In this document: positions 1-7,091 of the stretch, piece after piece
Layout: the number at the start of each line of letters is the position of its first letter
How positions within the stretch are numbered: the stretch's first letter is position 1
Assembly (NCBI GenBank): GCA_947447095.1
Contig: CANFIL010000047.1
Span: forward strand, 1-10,068
Origin: Actinomycetota bacterium
GTDB lineage: Bacteria > Actinomycetota > Actinomycetes > S36-B12 > UBA5976
Reading direction: 5' to 3'
DNA length: 10,068 nt
Made by a program: the position numbers and the translations under genes
The notes under the pieces: model-generated
What the model was told of the DNA's origin: nothing
Seen by the model: only the letters and a program-made list of their open reading frames with translations
Databases searched by the model: none

Positions 1-1122
1 AGCCGTACCGGTCATGCCCGAAAGTTTGTCGTACATGCGGAAGAAGTTCTGAAGCGTGATTGTTGCAAGTGTCTGATTCTCATTCTGAATCGCGACACCT
101 TCTTTAGCTTCAATCGCTTGGTGCATACCGTCGTTATAACGGCGACCCGAAAGGATGCGGCCGGTGTGCTCGTCCACGATCATGACTTCGCCGTTCATGA
201 CGACGTAATCCTTGTCCTTCTTAAAGAGGGACAATGCCTTGATCGCGTTGTTGAGGTAACCAACGAGTGGCGTATTTACTGATTCGTAAAGATTGCCGAT
301 GCCAAGCCAGTTTTCGACCTTTTCAACGCCGGATTCAAGAATGCCAACTGTGCGCTTCTTTTCATCAACTTCGTAATCTTCACCGAGCGTGAGGCGTGGA
401 ACGAGTCGAGCAAAATCGGTGTACCACTTTGTTGCAACGTCAGCCTGTCCGCTAATGATGAGCGGTGTACGTGCCTCGTCGATCAGGATCGAGTCAACTT
501 CATCGACAACTGCAAAGTTATGACCACGCTGGACGCGTTCCTGTGGCGACCATGCCATGTTGTCGCGCAAGTAATCGAAACCAAATTCATTGTTTGTGCC
601 GTATGTGATGTCGGCGTTATATGACTCGCGACGCTCTTCCGGAGTCATTTCCGAAAGGATCACGCCAACGCTGAGACCAAGGAAGCGGTGAACGCGGCCC
701 ATCCACTGCGCGTCACGTGCAGCAAGGTAATCGTTGACCGTAACAACGTGGACACCTTTGCCCGAAAGTGCATTGAGGTAGGCCGGCAAAGTAGAAACGA
801 GAGTCTTACCTTCACCAGTTCGCATTTCTGCAATGTTGCCAAGATGCAATGCAGCGCCACCCATGATCTGGACGTCATAATGACGTTGGCCCAAGGTGCG
901 CTTGCTCGCTTCGCGAACTACCGCGAATGCTTCAGGCAATAGATCGTCAAGAGATTCACCTGCGGTAACGCGCTCTTTGAACGTATCCGTCATCTCGCGG
1001 AGCTCGGCATCTGTCAGATCAACGAAATGCTGTTCCAACGAATTGACCTGAGTCGCGATTGACTCCAGTTTGCGCAGAATCTTGCCTTCGCCTGCACGCA
1101 GGATCTTGTCTAGGAGAGCCAC
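1..1122 (-). CDS. secA: Preprotein translocase ATPase SecA, N-terminal part (cut by left window edge)
   Basis: SecA is the cytosolic motor ATPase that drives unfolded preproteins through the SecYEG channel. The 374 visible codons start MALLDKILRAGEGK and match canonical housekeeping SecA. The Walker A motif (RTGEGKT) lies at residues 101-107, the DEAD-like Walker B (VVDEVDSILIDEA) at 205-217, and YGTNNEFGFDYLRDNMAW at 174-191. The preprotein cross-linking region follows from about residue 220. The fragment ends in the conserved FFRMYDKLSGMTGTA just before nucleotide-binding domain 2. The rest of the protein (roughly 500 more residues in the family) lies beyond the left edge. The GTG start at 1122 is supported by an AAAGGA ribosome binding site 6 nt upstream. 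The gene is transcribed leftwards, away from the SpoIID-like gene. The essential catalytic motifs in this part are intact, and there is no sign that it is the accessory SecA2. Confidence 0.97.
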   Translation of the reverse strand, partial: MALLDKILRAGEGKILRKLESIATQVNSLEQHFVDLTDAELREMTDTFKERVTAGESLDDLLPEAFAVVREASKRTLGQRHYDVQIMGGAALHLGNIAEMRTGEGKTLVSTLPAYLNALSGKGVHVVTVNDYLAARDAQWMGRVHRFLGLSVGVILSEMTPEERRESYNADITYGTNNEFGFDYLRDNMAWSPQERVQRGHNFAVVDEVDSILIDEARTPLIISGQADVATKWYTDFARLVPRLTLGEDYEVDEKKRTVGILESGVEKVENWLGIGNLYESVNTPLVGYLNNAIKALSLFKKDKDYVVMNGEVMIVDEHTGRILSGRRYNDGMHQAIEAKEGVAIQNENQTLATITLQNFFRMYDKLSGMTGTA

Positions 1123-1128
1123 TCGAAT

Positions 1129-1134
1129 TCCTTT
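1129..1134 (-). promoter_or_regulatory. Ribosome binding site of secA
   Basis: On the minus strand this reads AAAGGA and lies 6 nt upstream of the GTG at 1122. It fixes GTG as the secA start, which also matches where the conserved SecA N-terminus begins. Confidence 0.75.
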
Positions 1135-1162
1135 TCGATCTAGGCATAAGCCGTATGCAAAT

Positions 1163-1176
1163 CGTGCATGTGCACG
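1163..1176. repeat. Perfect inverted repeat upstream of secA (CGTGCA-TG-TGCACG)
   Basis: Two 6-bp arms, CGTGCA and TGCACG, are exact reverse complements separated by TG. The element is 40 bp upstream of the secA start codon, in the divergent secA / SpoIID-like intergenic region. It could be a dimeric repressor site or a hairpin in the secA leader RNA. No regulator is encoded nearby to choose between these. Confidence 0.45.
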
Positions 1177-1189
1177 GTTCAACCCTCTA

Positions 1190-1220
1190 ATCGTAGGTCA
1201 CAGGGCAAAACAGAGGGCAA
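1190..1220 (-). promoter_or_regulatory. Tentative secA promoter
   Basis: Reading the minus strand, TTGCCC (1215-1220) and TACGAT (1190-1195) resemble -35 and -10 boxes, but the 19-bp spacer is longer than the usual 17. The predicted transcript would carry a leader of about 60 nt containing the 1163-1176 inverted repeat. This is a weak match found by eye. The rest of the 219-bp gap (1123-1341) shows no gene and no clear plus-strand promoter for the SpoIID-like gene. Confidence 0.2.
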
Positions 1221-1341
1221 TCCGGCGATTGTCCTTACAAAAATTGGGTAAAACGTGTACATGATCGCAAAGAACAAAACCGGCATTGTGTTAGTTTCGT
1301 TAGAGCGATGGAACTTCCCCACCACCATTGCACCTTGAAAA

Positions 1342-3585
1342 ATGCGCTCATTTATTCGTATGCACTCGGCCATTGCAGCCGTAGTTGCCATCGGTTGCGC
1401 GTTCTTAGGATTTTCCCCGGCGCAAGCTACAACAGGAAATAGCGTTCCTGCGACCTTCACCATCAGCGGCTCGGGGTACGGCCATGGAATCGGGCTGAGC
1501 CAGTATGGCGCTTACGGGATGGCTATCGACTACTCGTTAAATCCAGAAAAAGTCGCACCAACTTGTGGTCTAACTAATAATCCAGCGCAACAAGCCTGCC
1601 TGGCCAATGTAATCTCTCGTAATTATTACCCCACCGCTGACATTTCGAATTTGTCAGAGAACGATACCCCTGGGCTAGCGAACGGCATTCGGGTCGGCTT
1701 GAAACAAGACGAAGATGTTGTTTATATCCGTGGCGAGAAAATCAGCAACGCCGGTGGCGCACTTGATGTCATTGTTGATGGAAATACAAACGACGTGAAG
1801 CACATTCCTGCTAACACGATCATTACTTTCACTCACACATCAACGACGGCCAAGATGGCCTGGGGTACACAACGAATCACAGGTAGCCGATTCGCCATCA
1901 AATGGAATGGAACAACAAGCAACGGCAGTAATCCAGGTTTGCTTCATTTGGAAACCTCGACACTCGATAGCAATGGTGAAGTAAACACCACGTCCACCGA
2001 AGCTATGGCAGATGCGTGGTGCTATTCGGATCGTGACATTTGCCACCGATTCAAATACGGAACATTTGAAGTTGCTTTTGGAGCATTTGGAAATGACCTA
2101 AATGGCAACCCCGATGTCATCAAAGATTTCAATGTCATTAATTCATTACGCCTGTCCGATGAATATCTCTATGGTCTCGGCGAAATGCCATCGAGTTGGT
2201 ATCACTACAAGCCAACATCAAGCTCGCCAGATGTGAATACAAGCGCAGCCCTCCAATCGCAGACGATTGCTGCACGCACATACGCGCTTCAAAAAGTACG
2301 AGCAACGACCGCATCCGACCCAGCTGCAGTACGGGCAGCATGTCAATGCCATGTTTATGCGACCACAAATGACCAAGTGTTCCTTGGTTACCGCAAAGAA
2401 GCGTCATCGCTTGGCGATAAATGGGTTGCTGCTGTGAATGCAACGATTGATCCTTCGACATCATCTCTGCCGGCTAAAGAACGCAAGTGGAAGGTGTTAA
2501 CCAAATCCGGTTCACCTATTCAGGCGTTCTTCTCGTCATCAACCGGCGGTTACTCGCAACCTGTATCTGAGGTGTGGGGCTCAACGCAAAGTAGTTTTCC
2601 ATATCTGATTAAGACTGACGATCATTGGGCGCTAGATTCACGAACTGGAAATCCCTATCGGCAATGGTCGGTGCAGCTAACGCAAAGAACTTTGGTAAGC
2701 AGACTCAATGGGTTCCTTGGTTCGCAGGGGCGCTTGACGGACATTGCTTCGATCACAATTGATGCAAAGACAGCAAGTGGTTCAATTGCACAACTAACAA
2801 TTATCGATTCTGTTGGCACACCGTTCGTAATTCATGTCCGCCCAAAGTCGCGCTGGATCGCTGGCGAATTGGACATCAGGCCAGACGACATTCGCGCGCT
2901 CATTGGTAGCGGCACATTGATTCCTAATGCCAATTCAGGATTTAACGGCTCTACTTACTTAACGGCGATAACGAACGGCTCCTCCACCACGCCACCTTCG
3001 CCTGACACCAAAACCCCCAAACTGACTCGTGTGGCGGGTTCGGCATGGCCAAAGACATTGACACTGGGTTACAACTACGCAGTTACAGGGAAGATCTCTC
3101 CTGTGCAAGTGGGAGTACGAATAACACTGCAACGACAGCTGTCAACGGGATGGATGACTTTAGACACAACTGTCACAGACCGAAGCGGTAAGTGGTCCGT
3201 GACATGGGACAAGCCGACTTCTGGAAAATTCACTCTTCGTGTCGAGGCAGCAAATGCATCAAACGCAGTGAGAACCAATAATCATCTCGTCACCGTCGCT
3301 GGAAAACTGACACTCAAAGCGCCAACCACGACAACGCACAACAAGATCATGACTCTGACTGGCCAAGTCTCACCGGCTACTGCAAACTCACTCGTGATTA
3401 TCGAACGAAAGACCCGATTCGGAAAGTGGGTGCGATACTGCAGCGGAAAGACTGACATCTCCGGCAAATGGACCTCTTTCCCAATAGCACCAAAGACATT
3501 GGGCAAGTTAACAATTCGGGCACGCATCGATAGCAAGGCGTTGGGTAACCCTGTCACACAAACGGTTGTAGTCCGTATTCGTTGA
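1342..3585 (+). CDS. Exported SpoIID/LytB-domain protein with two C-terminal Ig-like repeats
   Basis: The 747-residue protein has a Sec signal peptide (residues 1-29, cleavage after AQA). A SpoIID signature, GYGHGIGLSQYGA, follows at 45-57. A second SpoIID block carries YLYGLGEMPSSW at 275-286, where E281 aligns with the catalytic Glu of SpoIID lytic transglycosylases, then ALQSQTIAARTYAL at 303-316, HVYATTNDQVFLGY at 337-350 and FFSSSTGGYSQPVSEVWG at 397-413. After a Thr/Pro/Ser-rich linker (about 546-560) come two Ig-like repeats (about 576-636 and 667-729). SpoIID enzymes cleave peptidoglycan glycan strands lacking stem peptides. In a non-sporulating actinobacterium the role is probably wall remodelling or surface display. 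The mature part has seven cysteines, including close pairs C227/C234 and C334/C336. An in-frame TGA two codons upstream makes ATG 1342 the first possible start. No clear ribosome binding site is visible. Confidence 0.9.
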   Translation: MRSFIRMHSAIAAVVAIGCAFLGFSPAQATTGNSVPATFTISGSGYGHGIGLSQYGAYGMAIDYSLNPEKVAPTCGLTNNPAQQACLANVISRNYYPTADISNLSENDTPGLANGIRVGLKQDEDVVYIRGEKISNAGGALDVIVDGNTNDVKHIPANTIITFTHTSTTAKMAWGTQRITGSRFAIKWNGTTSNGSNPGLLHLETSTLDSNGEVNTTSTEAMADAWCYSDRDICHRFKYGTFEVAFGAFGNDLNGNPDVIKDFNVINSLRLSDEYLYGLGEMPSSWYHYKPTSSSPDVNTSAALQSQTIAARTYALQKVRATTASDPAAVRAACQCHVYATTNDQVFLGYRKEASSLGDKWVAAVNATIDPSTSSLPAKERKWKVLTKSGSPIQAFFSSSTGGYSQPVSEVWGSTQSSFPYLIKTDDHWALDSRTGNPYRQWSVQLTQRTLVSRLNGFLGSQGRLTDIASITIDAKTASGSIAQLTIIDSVGTPFVIHVRPKSRWIAGELDIRPDDIRALIGSGTLIPNANSGFNGSTYLTAITNGSSTTPPSPDTKTPKLTRVAGSAWPKTLTLGYNYAVTGKISPVQVGVRITLQRQLSTGWMTLDTTVTDRSGKWSVTWDKPTSGKFTLRVEAANASNAVRTNNHLVTVAGKLTLKAPTTTTHNKIMTLTGQVSPATANSLVIIERKTRFGKWVRYCSGKTDISGKWTSFPIAPKTLGKLTIRARIDSKALGNPVTQTVVVRIR
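3067..3249 (+). repeat. Ig-like repeat 1 of the SpoIID-like protein (coding)
   Basis: This encodes residues 576-636, with a short beta-rich pattern: AVTGKISP, ITLQRQ, WMTLDTTVTDRSGKWSV, then SGKFTLRVEA. It matches repeat 2 in order and spacing (TG-x-I/V-SP, then T/S-D-x-SGKW, then GK-F/L-T-L/I-R). Such modules in actinobacterial exported proteins are usually beta-sandwich spacers or wall/ligand-binding domains. Confidence 0.6.
3340..3528 (+). repeat. Ig-like repeat 2 of the SpoIID-like protein (coding)
   Basis: This encodes residues 667-729 and is the diverged second copy. TLTGQVSP, LVIIERKTRFGKWVRY, KTDISGKW and LGKLTIRARI line up with repeat 1. The two copies differ strongly at DNA level, so this is an old domain duplication, not a recent tandem repeat. 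Confidence 0.6.
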
Positions 3586-3597
3586 CCTTCGGTATTC

Positions 3598-3617
3598 TCG
3601 AGTGAGTAGCTCATCGA
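3598..3617 (+). other. Intercistronic hairpin before the MMPL gene
   Basis: TCGA-G-TGAG / TAG / CTCATCGA can fold into an 8-bp stem with one bulged G and a 3-nt loop. It lies in the 47-nt gap between the SpoIID-like stop (3585) and the MMPL start (3633), just before the AGGA ribosome binding site (3623-3626). No run of T follows, so it is more likely an RNA processing or attenuation element than a strong terminator. Confidence 0.35.
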
Positions 3618-3632
3618 TAGTCAGGACCCTTA

Positions 3633-5801
3633 ATGTTCGAGCGCCTCGGCCACTTTGTTGTAAATCGTCGCAAGGCCATTTTGGCTGGATACATAGTGTC
3701 GCTCGTCATTGCCGGCGCAGTCGGTTCTGGCGTATTTGCAAACCTGAAAACTCAGGGCTACGACAACTTATCGAGCGATTCAGCTCGAGTTGATTCGATA
3801 CTCAAGGCAGACTTCAATGCTCAAGATGCCTCTGCCCTACTCATCATTGACAGCCAAACAAGTGTGGATGATCCAACAGCCAGAGCCAATGCAGAAAAAA
3901 TAATTGCAAAGGTTTCAGTCGAACCTAACGTTGAGAAAGTGTCGTCGTACTGGAATTCAGGGCTATCCGCCGCGTTACGAAGCGCCGACGGAAATGCGGG
4001 CCTCGTATTGGTCTATTTCACAAGTGGTCTCAGCGATAGCGAAATAGACACAACAGCTGCACATATCCAAGAGACATACGACGTCACTGCTGGTGATACG
4101 ACTACCTATGTCAATGGCATGCCGGTTCTCTATCACGCGATAACTGAGCAGATCACCTCAGATTTGGCCAAGGCTGAATCAATTGCGATTCCTCTTAACA
4201 TCATTATGTTGTTGATTATTTTCGGCACAGCAATTTCTTCCGGTCTACCTATGGTTGTTGCTCTTGGTTCTGTACTCGGCAGTTTCCTAACACTGTTCGC
4301 CATAACGCAAGTCACCGATGTCTCGATCTTCGCTCTCAACTTGGTAACTGGGCTTGGACTTGGACTTGGCGTTGACTACGCACTGCTCATCGTGAATCGT
4401 TTCCGCGAAGAATTGCACGCTGGGAATTCGGTTGAAGAGAGCGTACAAAAAACAGTTGCAAGCGCAGGGAGAACTGTCTTCTTCTCTGGCCTTGCAGTCA
4501 CCCTCGTACTCTCCTCGCTCGTCGTATTTCCGCAGTACTTCCTCAAGTCATTCGCCTACGCTGGCGTCAGCGTCGTTATCTTTGCGATTCTCGCTTCGCT
4601 TTTCGCGCTTCCTGCAGTCCTAGCAATGGTCGGTACAAAGATTGATAAATACGCGGTCCGCAAGGCAGTGAAAGAAACTAAGGACACCGGTGCATGGGCG
4701 TGGCTTGCAAGCAATGTAATGAAGCGTCCTGTCATCGTCTTAATGGGAACGCTCGTTGTACTGGCAAGCATCGCCCTTCCTGCCCTGTCTGCAAACTTTG
4801 GTCAAGTAGACGATCGAGTTCTACCTAAGGACAACAAGGCAGCAATTTCTTCGGCGGTCCTGCGCGACCGATTTGATGGTCAACAGACAACTCCAATTGA
4901 AGTTCTCGTCCCCAAGGCACAAAGTGACGTTTCAGCAGTTCAATTGGTTGCAGACGCTATTGCAAAAGAACCAGGTGTTGTCTCTGTACTTTCGCCAACA
5001 ACATATGTCGATAACAGAACCTCAGTGCGAGTTTTGGTAACTCAACCAAGTCAGACGAGTGATTCTTTCTATCGAGTTACTGCGGTAACTCAAAAAGGGC
5101 CACGCGATCCTGCAAGTGTGGAGATCGTTCGTGCAATTCGAAACATGGATCTACCTGAAGCAACTCTGGTAGGAGGCGCATCTGCGGTTTACGCCGATTC
5201 GCAGTCCGGCATCGCCGACAAGCTACCTTTTGTGTTTACATGGCTAACAATTGCGACACTGTTCGTACTATTCCTCTATACCGGCAGTGTGCTGTTACCA
5301 ATCAAAGCGGTCATTTTGAACCTCTTGAGTTTGTCGGCCACATTAGGACTCGTGACATGGGTATTCCAAGAAGGACACATGATGTGGCTTACTGGAGATT
5401 TCACAGTCACTGGAACGCTCGATACCTCAATGGTCGTACTCATTGCAGTTGTCGCGTTCGGATTATCAATGGACTACGAAGTTTTCATGCTCTCGCGAAT
5501 TAAAGAAGAACACGACCGAGGAGCGTCAACTACGGACGCCGTAAGTTTCGGCCTGCAACGATCAGGGCGAATCGTCACTGCTGCAGCCGTCCTGATTGCA
5601 CTTGTCTTCGCATGCTTCATGACTAGTGGAGTTACCAACATCAAAATGCTCGGACTCGGAACTGCATTTGCCATCTTGCTCGATGCAAGTGTGGTTCGAG
5701 GGCTGTTGGTACCAGCACTCATGCGCATTGCCGGCGAATGGAATTGGTGGGCTCCCCAGTGGCTACAGCGATTCCATGCACGCTTTGGAATCACTGAATA
5801 A
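3633..5801 (+). CDS. MMPL-family (RND superfamily) membrane transporter
   Basis: The 722-residue protein has the duplicated RND plan of MMPL transporters. It has TM1 at about 14-35, an outer loop at 36-180, a TM2-6 bundle at about 183-333, TM7 at about 367-387, a second loop at 388-530 and a final TM bundle at about 534-700. Each half carries the Asp-Tyr pair thought to relay protons in MmpL3: GLGVDYALL (D248-Y249) and FGLSMDYEVFMLSR (D614-Y615). MMPL proteins use the proton gradient to export lipids, glycolipids or other hydrophobic compounds to the envelope. There is no long C-terminal cytosolic tail as in mycobacterial MmpL3. ATG 3633 follows AGGA with a 6-nt spacer. It lies 47 nt behind the SpoIID-like gene and 21 nt before the DUF4031 gene, so co-transcription is likely. 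The substrate cannot be told from sequence. Confidence 0.92.
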   Translation: MFERLGHFVVNRRKAILAGYIVSLVIAGAVGSGVFANLKTQGYDNLSSDSARVDSILKADFNAQDASALLIIDSQTSVDDPTARANAEKIIAKVSVEPNVEKVSSYWNSGLSAALRSADGNAGLVLVYFTSGLSDSEIDTTAAHIQETYDVTAGDTTTYVNGMPVLYHAITEQITSDLAKAESIAIPLNIIMLLIIFGTAISSGLPMVVALGSVLGSFLTLFAITQVTDVSIFALNLVTGLGLGLGVDYALLIVNRFREELHAGNSVEESVQKTVASAGRTVFFSGLAVTLVLSSLVVFPQYFLKSFAYAGVSVVIFAILASLFALPAVLAMVGTKIDKYAVRKAVKETKDTGAWAWLASNVMKRPVIVLMGTLVVLASIALPALSANFGQVDDRVLPKDNKAAISSAVLRDRFDGQQTTPIEVLVPKAQSDVSAVQLVADAIAKEPGVVSVLSPTTYVDNRTSVRVLVTQPSQTSDSFYRVTAVTQKGPRDPASVEIVRAIRNMDLPEATLVGGASAVYADSQSGIADKLPFVFTWLTIATLFVLFLYTGSVLLPIKAVILNLLSLSATLGLVTWVFQEGHMMWLTGDFTVTGTLDTSMVVLIAVVAFGLSMDYEVFMLSRIKEEHDRGASTTDAVSFGLQRSGRIVTAAAVLIALVFACFMTSGVTNIKMLGLGTAFAILLDASVVRGLLVPALMRIAGEWNWWAPQWLQRFHARFGITE

Positions 5802-5822
5802 CAGATCGCTAGTCTGGACAAA

Positions 5823-6122
5823 ATGGCAATCCTTATTGATCAAGCTCAGTGGCCGTGGCGCGACTGGCTATGGTGCCACATGGTTAGCGACGTTTCTGTA
5901 GAAGAGCTCAAGGAGTTCGCTGACTCTTTGGGGATTCCTGAGAAAGGCTTCCAAGGGGACCATGTCGATGTTCCCGAGCACATGCGTCAGATCGCCATCG
6001 AACGCGGGGCCCGCGAGGTGTCATCTCGAGAAATCTTGGCCGCACTTTATGGTGCAGGTATTCGAAAACGGCCCCATGAACGTCAGGGTCGTCCATCATC
6101 CGTGCCCATTCACCAGCCGTAA
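5823..6122 (+). CDS. DUF4031 domain-containing small protein
   Basis: The 99-residue soluble protein matches the DUF4031 pattern as I remember it: MAILID at the N-terminus, W-x-H-M-VSD (residues 17-23), a central LGIPEKGFQGDHVDVPE (36-52), SSRE (67-70) and a basic tail. The conserved D6, H19, D23, D46, H47 and D49 would suit a metal- or phosphate-binding site, but no function is established for the family. It starts 21 nt after the MMPL stop, with TGGA a few bases before the ATG, and ends 36 nt before the CDF transporter. It has no signal peptide or membrane segment. Assignment rests on motif recall and context, not on a database search. Confidence 0.8.
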   Translation: MAILIDQAQWPWRDWLWCHMVSDVSVEELKEFADSLGIPEKGFQGDHVDVPEHMRQIAIERGAREVSSREILAALYGAGIRKRPHERQGRPSSVPIHQP

Positions 6123-6125
6123 GAC

Positions 6126-6139
6126 CATGCGGTGGCATG
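6126..6139 (+). other. Short inverted repeat before the CDF transporter gene
   Basis: CATGC-GGTG-GCATG forms a 5-bp stem with a 4-nt loop in the 36-nt gap between the DUF4031 and CDF genes, about 20 nt before the ATG at 6159. It could be an RNA hairpin controlling translation of the transporter or an operator half-site pair. A 5-bp stem is close to chance level. Confidence 0.2.
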
Positions 6140-6158
6140 CATCTGCAACAATGAAAGC

Positions 6159-7091
6159 ATGACAACCCAAACTGCAACTCCAACATCTGTGAACTTGATT
6201 AAGTTCGCATGGCTTTCCATCGCCACAGGAATTGTCGTCTTCGGACTCAAGATTGGTGCTTGGTGGTTCACCGGTTCAGTTGGCTTGCTTTCGGACGCAC
6301 TCGAATCAATTGTGAATATCGTTGCTGCATTTATTGCACTGGCGGCTTTGCGCGCAGCAGCAAAGCCAGCGGATCCAATGCATCACTTTGGTCGCGGTAA
6401 GGCCGAATATTTCTCGGCACAAATTGAAGGATTCATGATTTTGGTCGCGGCCTTAATCATCGTTGTCACTGCTGCTGAACGTTTCATGGCACCAAAACCA
6501 CTTGAACAAGTTGGTTGGGGTCTCTTAATCTCTACCGTGGCCTCCCTGCTGAACGGTGGGGTTGCCATTATTTTGATGCGTGCTGGCAAGAAGAATCGTT
6601 CGCCAGTTCTTGATGCGGATGGCAAGCATTTGATGACCGACGTATGGACATCAGTTGGCGTCATCATTGGCGTTGGCTTGGTCCAAGTAACCGGGTGGGA
6701 ACGTCTCGATGCCATCGTTGCTATGGCAGTCGGCATCAACATCATTGTGACTGGGTACCACTTGCTGAAGGAAAGCACTTCGCAATTGATGGACAAGTCA
6801 CTCAGCGATGAAGACCACGAATTGATTGTCACAGTGTTGAAAGAATACGAATCGGATGAAGTGAAGTTTCACGCTCTTCAAACTCGCGAGTCAGGACGTT
6901 TTCGCTTCATCAGCATGCACGTGCTCGTCCCTGGCGCATGGAGCATCCAGCGCGGTCACGACTTGTCAGAAGAAATTGAAGCCAAGATCATCGCCGTCCT
7001 GCCACATGCAACCGTCAGCACGCATGTTGAGCCGATTGAAGACCCACGATCATGGGAAGACGAACCAGAAGGTCAGTACCGCTGGAACTAG
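6159..7091 (+). CDS. Cation diffusion facilitator (CDF) family divalent metal transporter
   Basis: CDF proteins are dimeric inner-membrane antiporters that export divalent metals in exchange for protons. From ATG 6159 the product has 310 residues with six predicted TM helices (about 13-36, 38-65, 86-107, 117-141, 158-177, 183-203) and a cytosolic C-terminal domain. PADPMHHFGRGKAE (70-83) is the family loop motif after TM2. Aligned on that loop with E. coli YiiP, the site-A residues D45/D49 become E49/N53, while H153/D157 are kept as H157/D161. The C-terminal domain keeps candidate ligands H238, H254, H267 and H289. A GTG at 6132 would add nine residues (ACICNNES), but these fit no family start and have no ribosome binding site, so 6159 is preferred. 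The gene ends 3 bp from the convergent DUF3817 stop. Metal specificity cannot be assigned. Confidence 0.9.
   Translation: MTTQTATPTSVNLIKFAWLSIATGIVVFGLKIGAWWFTGSVGLLSDALESIVNIVAAFIALAALRAAAKPADPMHHFGRGKAEYFSAQIEGFMILVAALIIVVTAAERFMAPKPLEQVGWGLLISTVASLLNGGVAIILMRAGKKNRSPVLDADGKHLMTDVWTSVGVIIGVGLVQVTGWERLDAIVAMAVGINIIVTGYHLLKESTSQLMDKSLSDEDHELIVTVLKEYESDEVKFHALQTRESGRFRFISMHVLVPGAWSIQRGHDLSEEIEAKIIAVLPHATVSTHVEPIEDPRSWEDEPEGQYRWN

Noticed and set aside
688..942. Plus-strand open frame of 84 codons opposite secA
   Set aside because: It lies wholly inside the conserved SecA coding region on the other strand and shows no recognisable domain; it is a shadow frame.
1070..1264. Plus-strand 64-codon frame over the secA start and the intergenic region
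   Set aside because: Its Arg-rich product reads as the reverse of the conserved SecA N-terminus and then of noncoding DNA. No ribosome binding site was seen.
1179..1463. Minus-strand open frame of 94 codons across the secA / SpoIID-like gap
   Set aside because: Half of it is antisense to the signal peptide and first SpoIID motif. Its product has no recognisable domain.
3582..3610. Possible promoter TTGACC before the MMPL gene
   Set aside because: No acceptable -10 box occurs at 16-18 bp spacing (AGTAGC at 17 bp), so an independent promoter is not supported.
4352..4370. Tandem CTTGGA-type hexamer repeat in the MMPL gene
   Set aside because: It encodes the Gly-Leu run of the conserved GLGLGLGVDY membrane motif; the repeat comes from the protein sequence.
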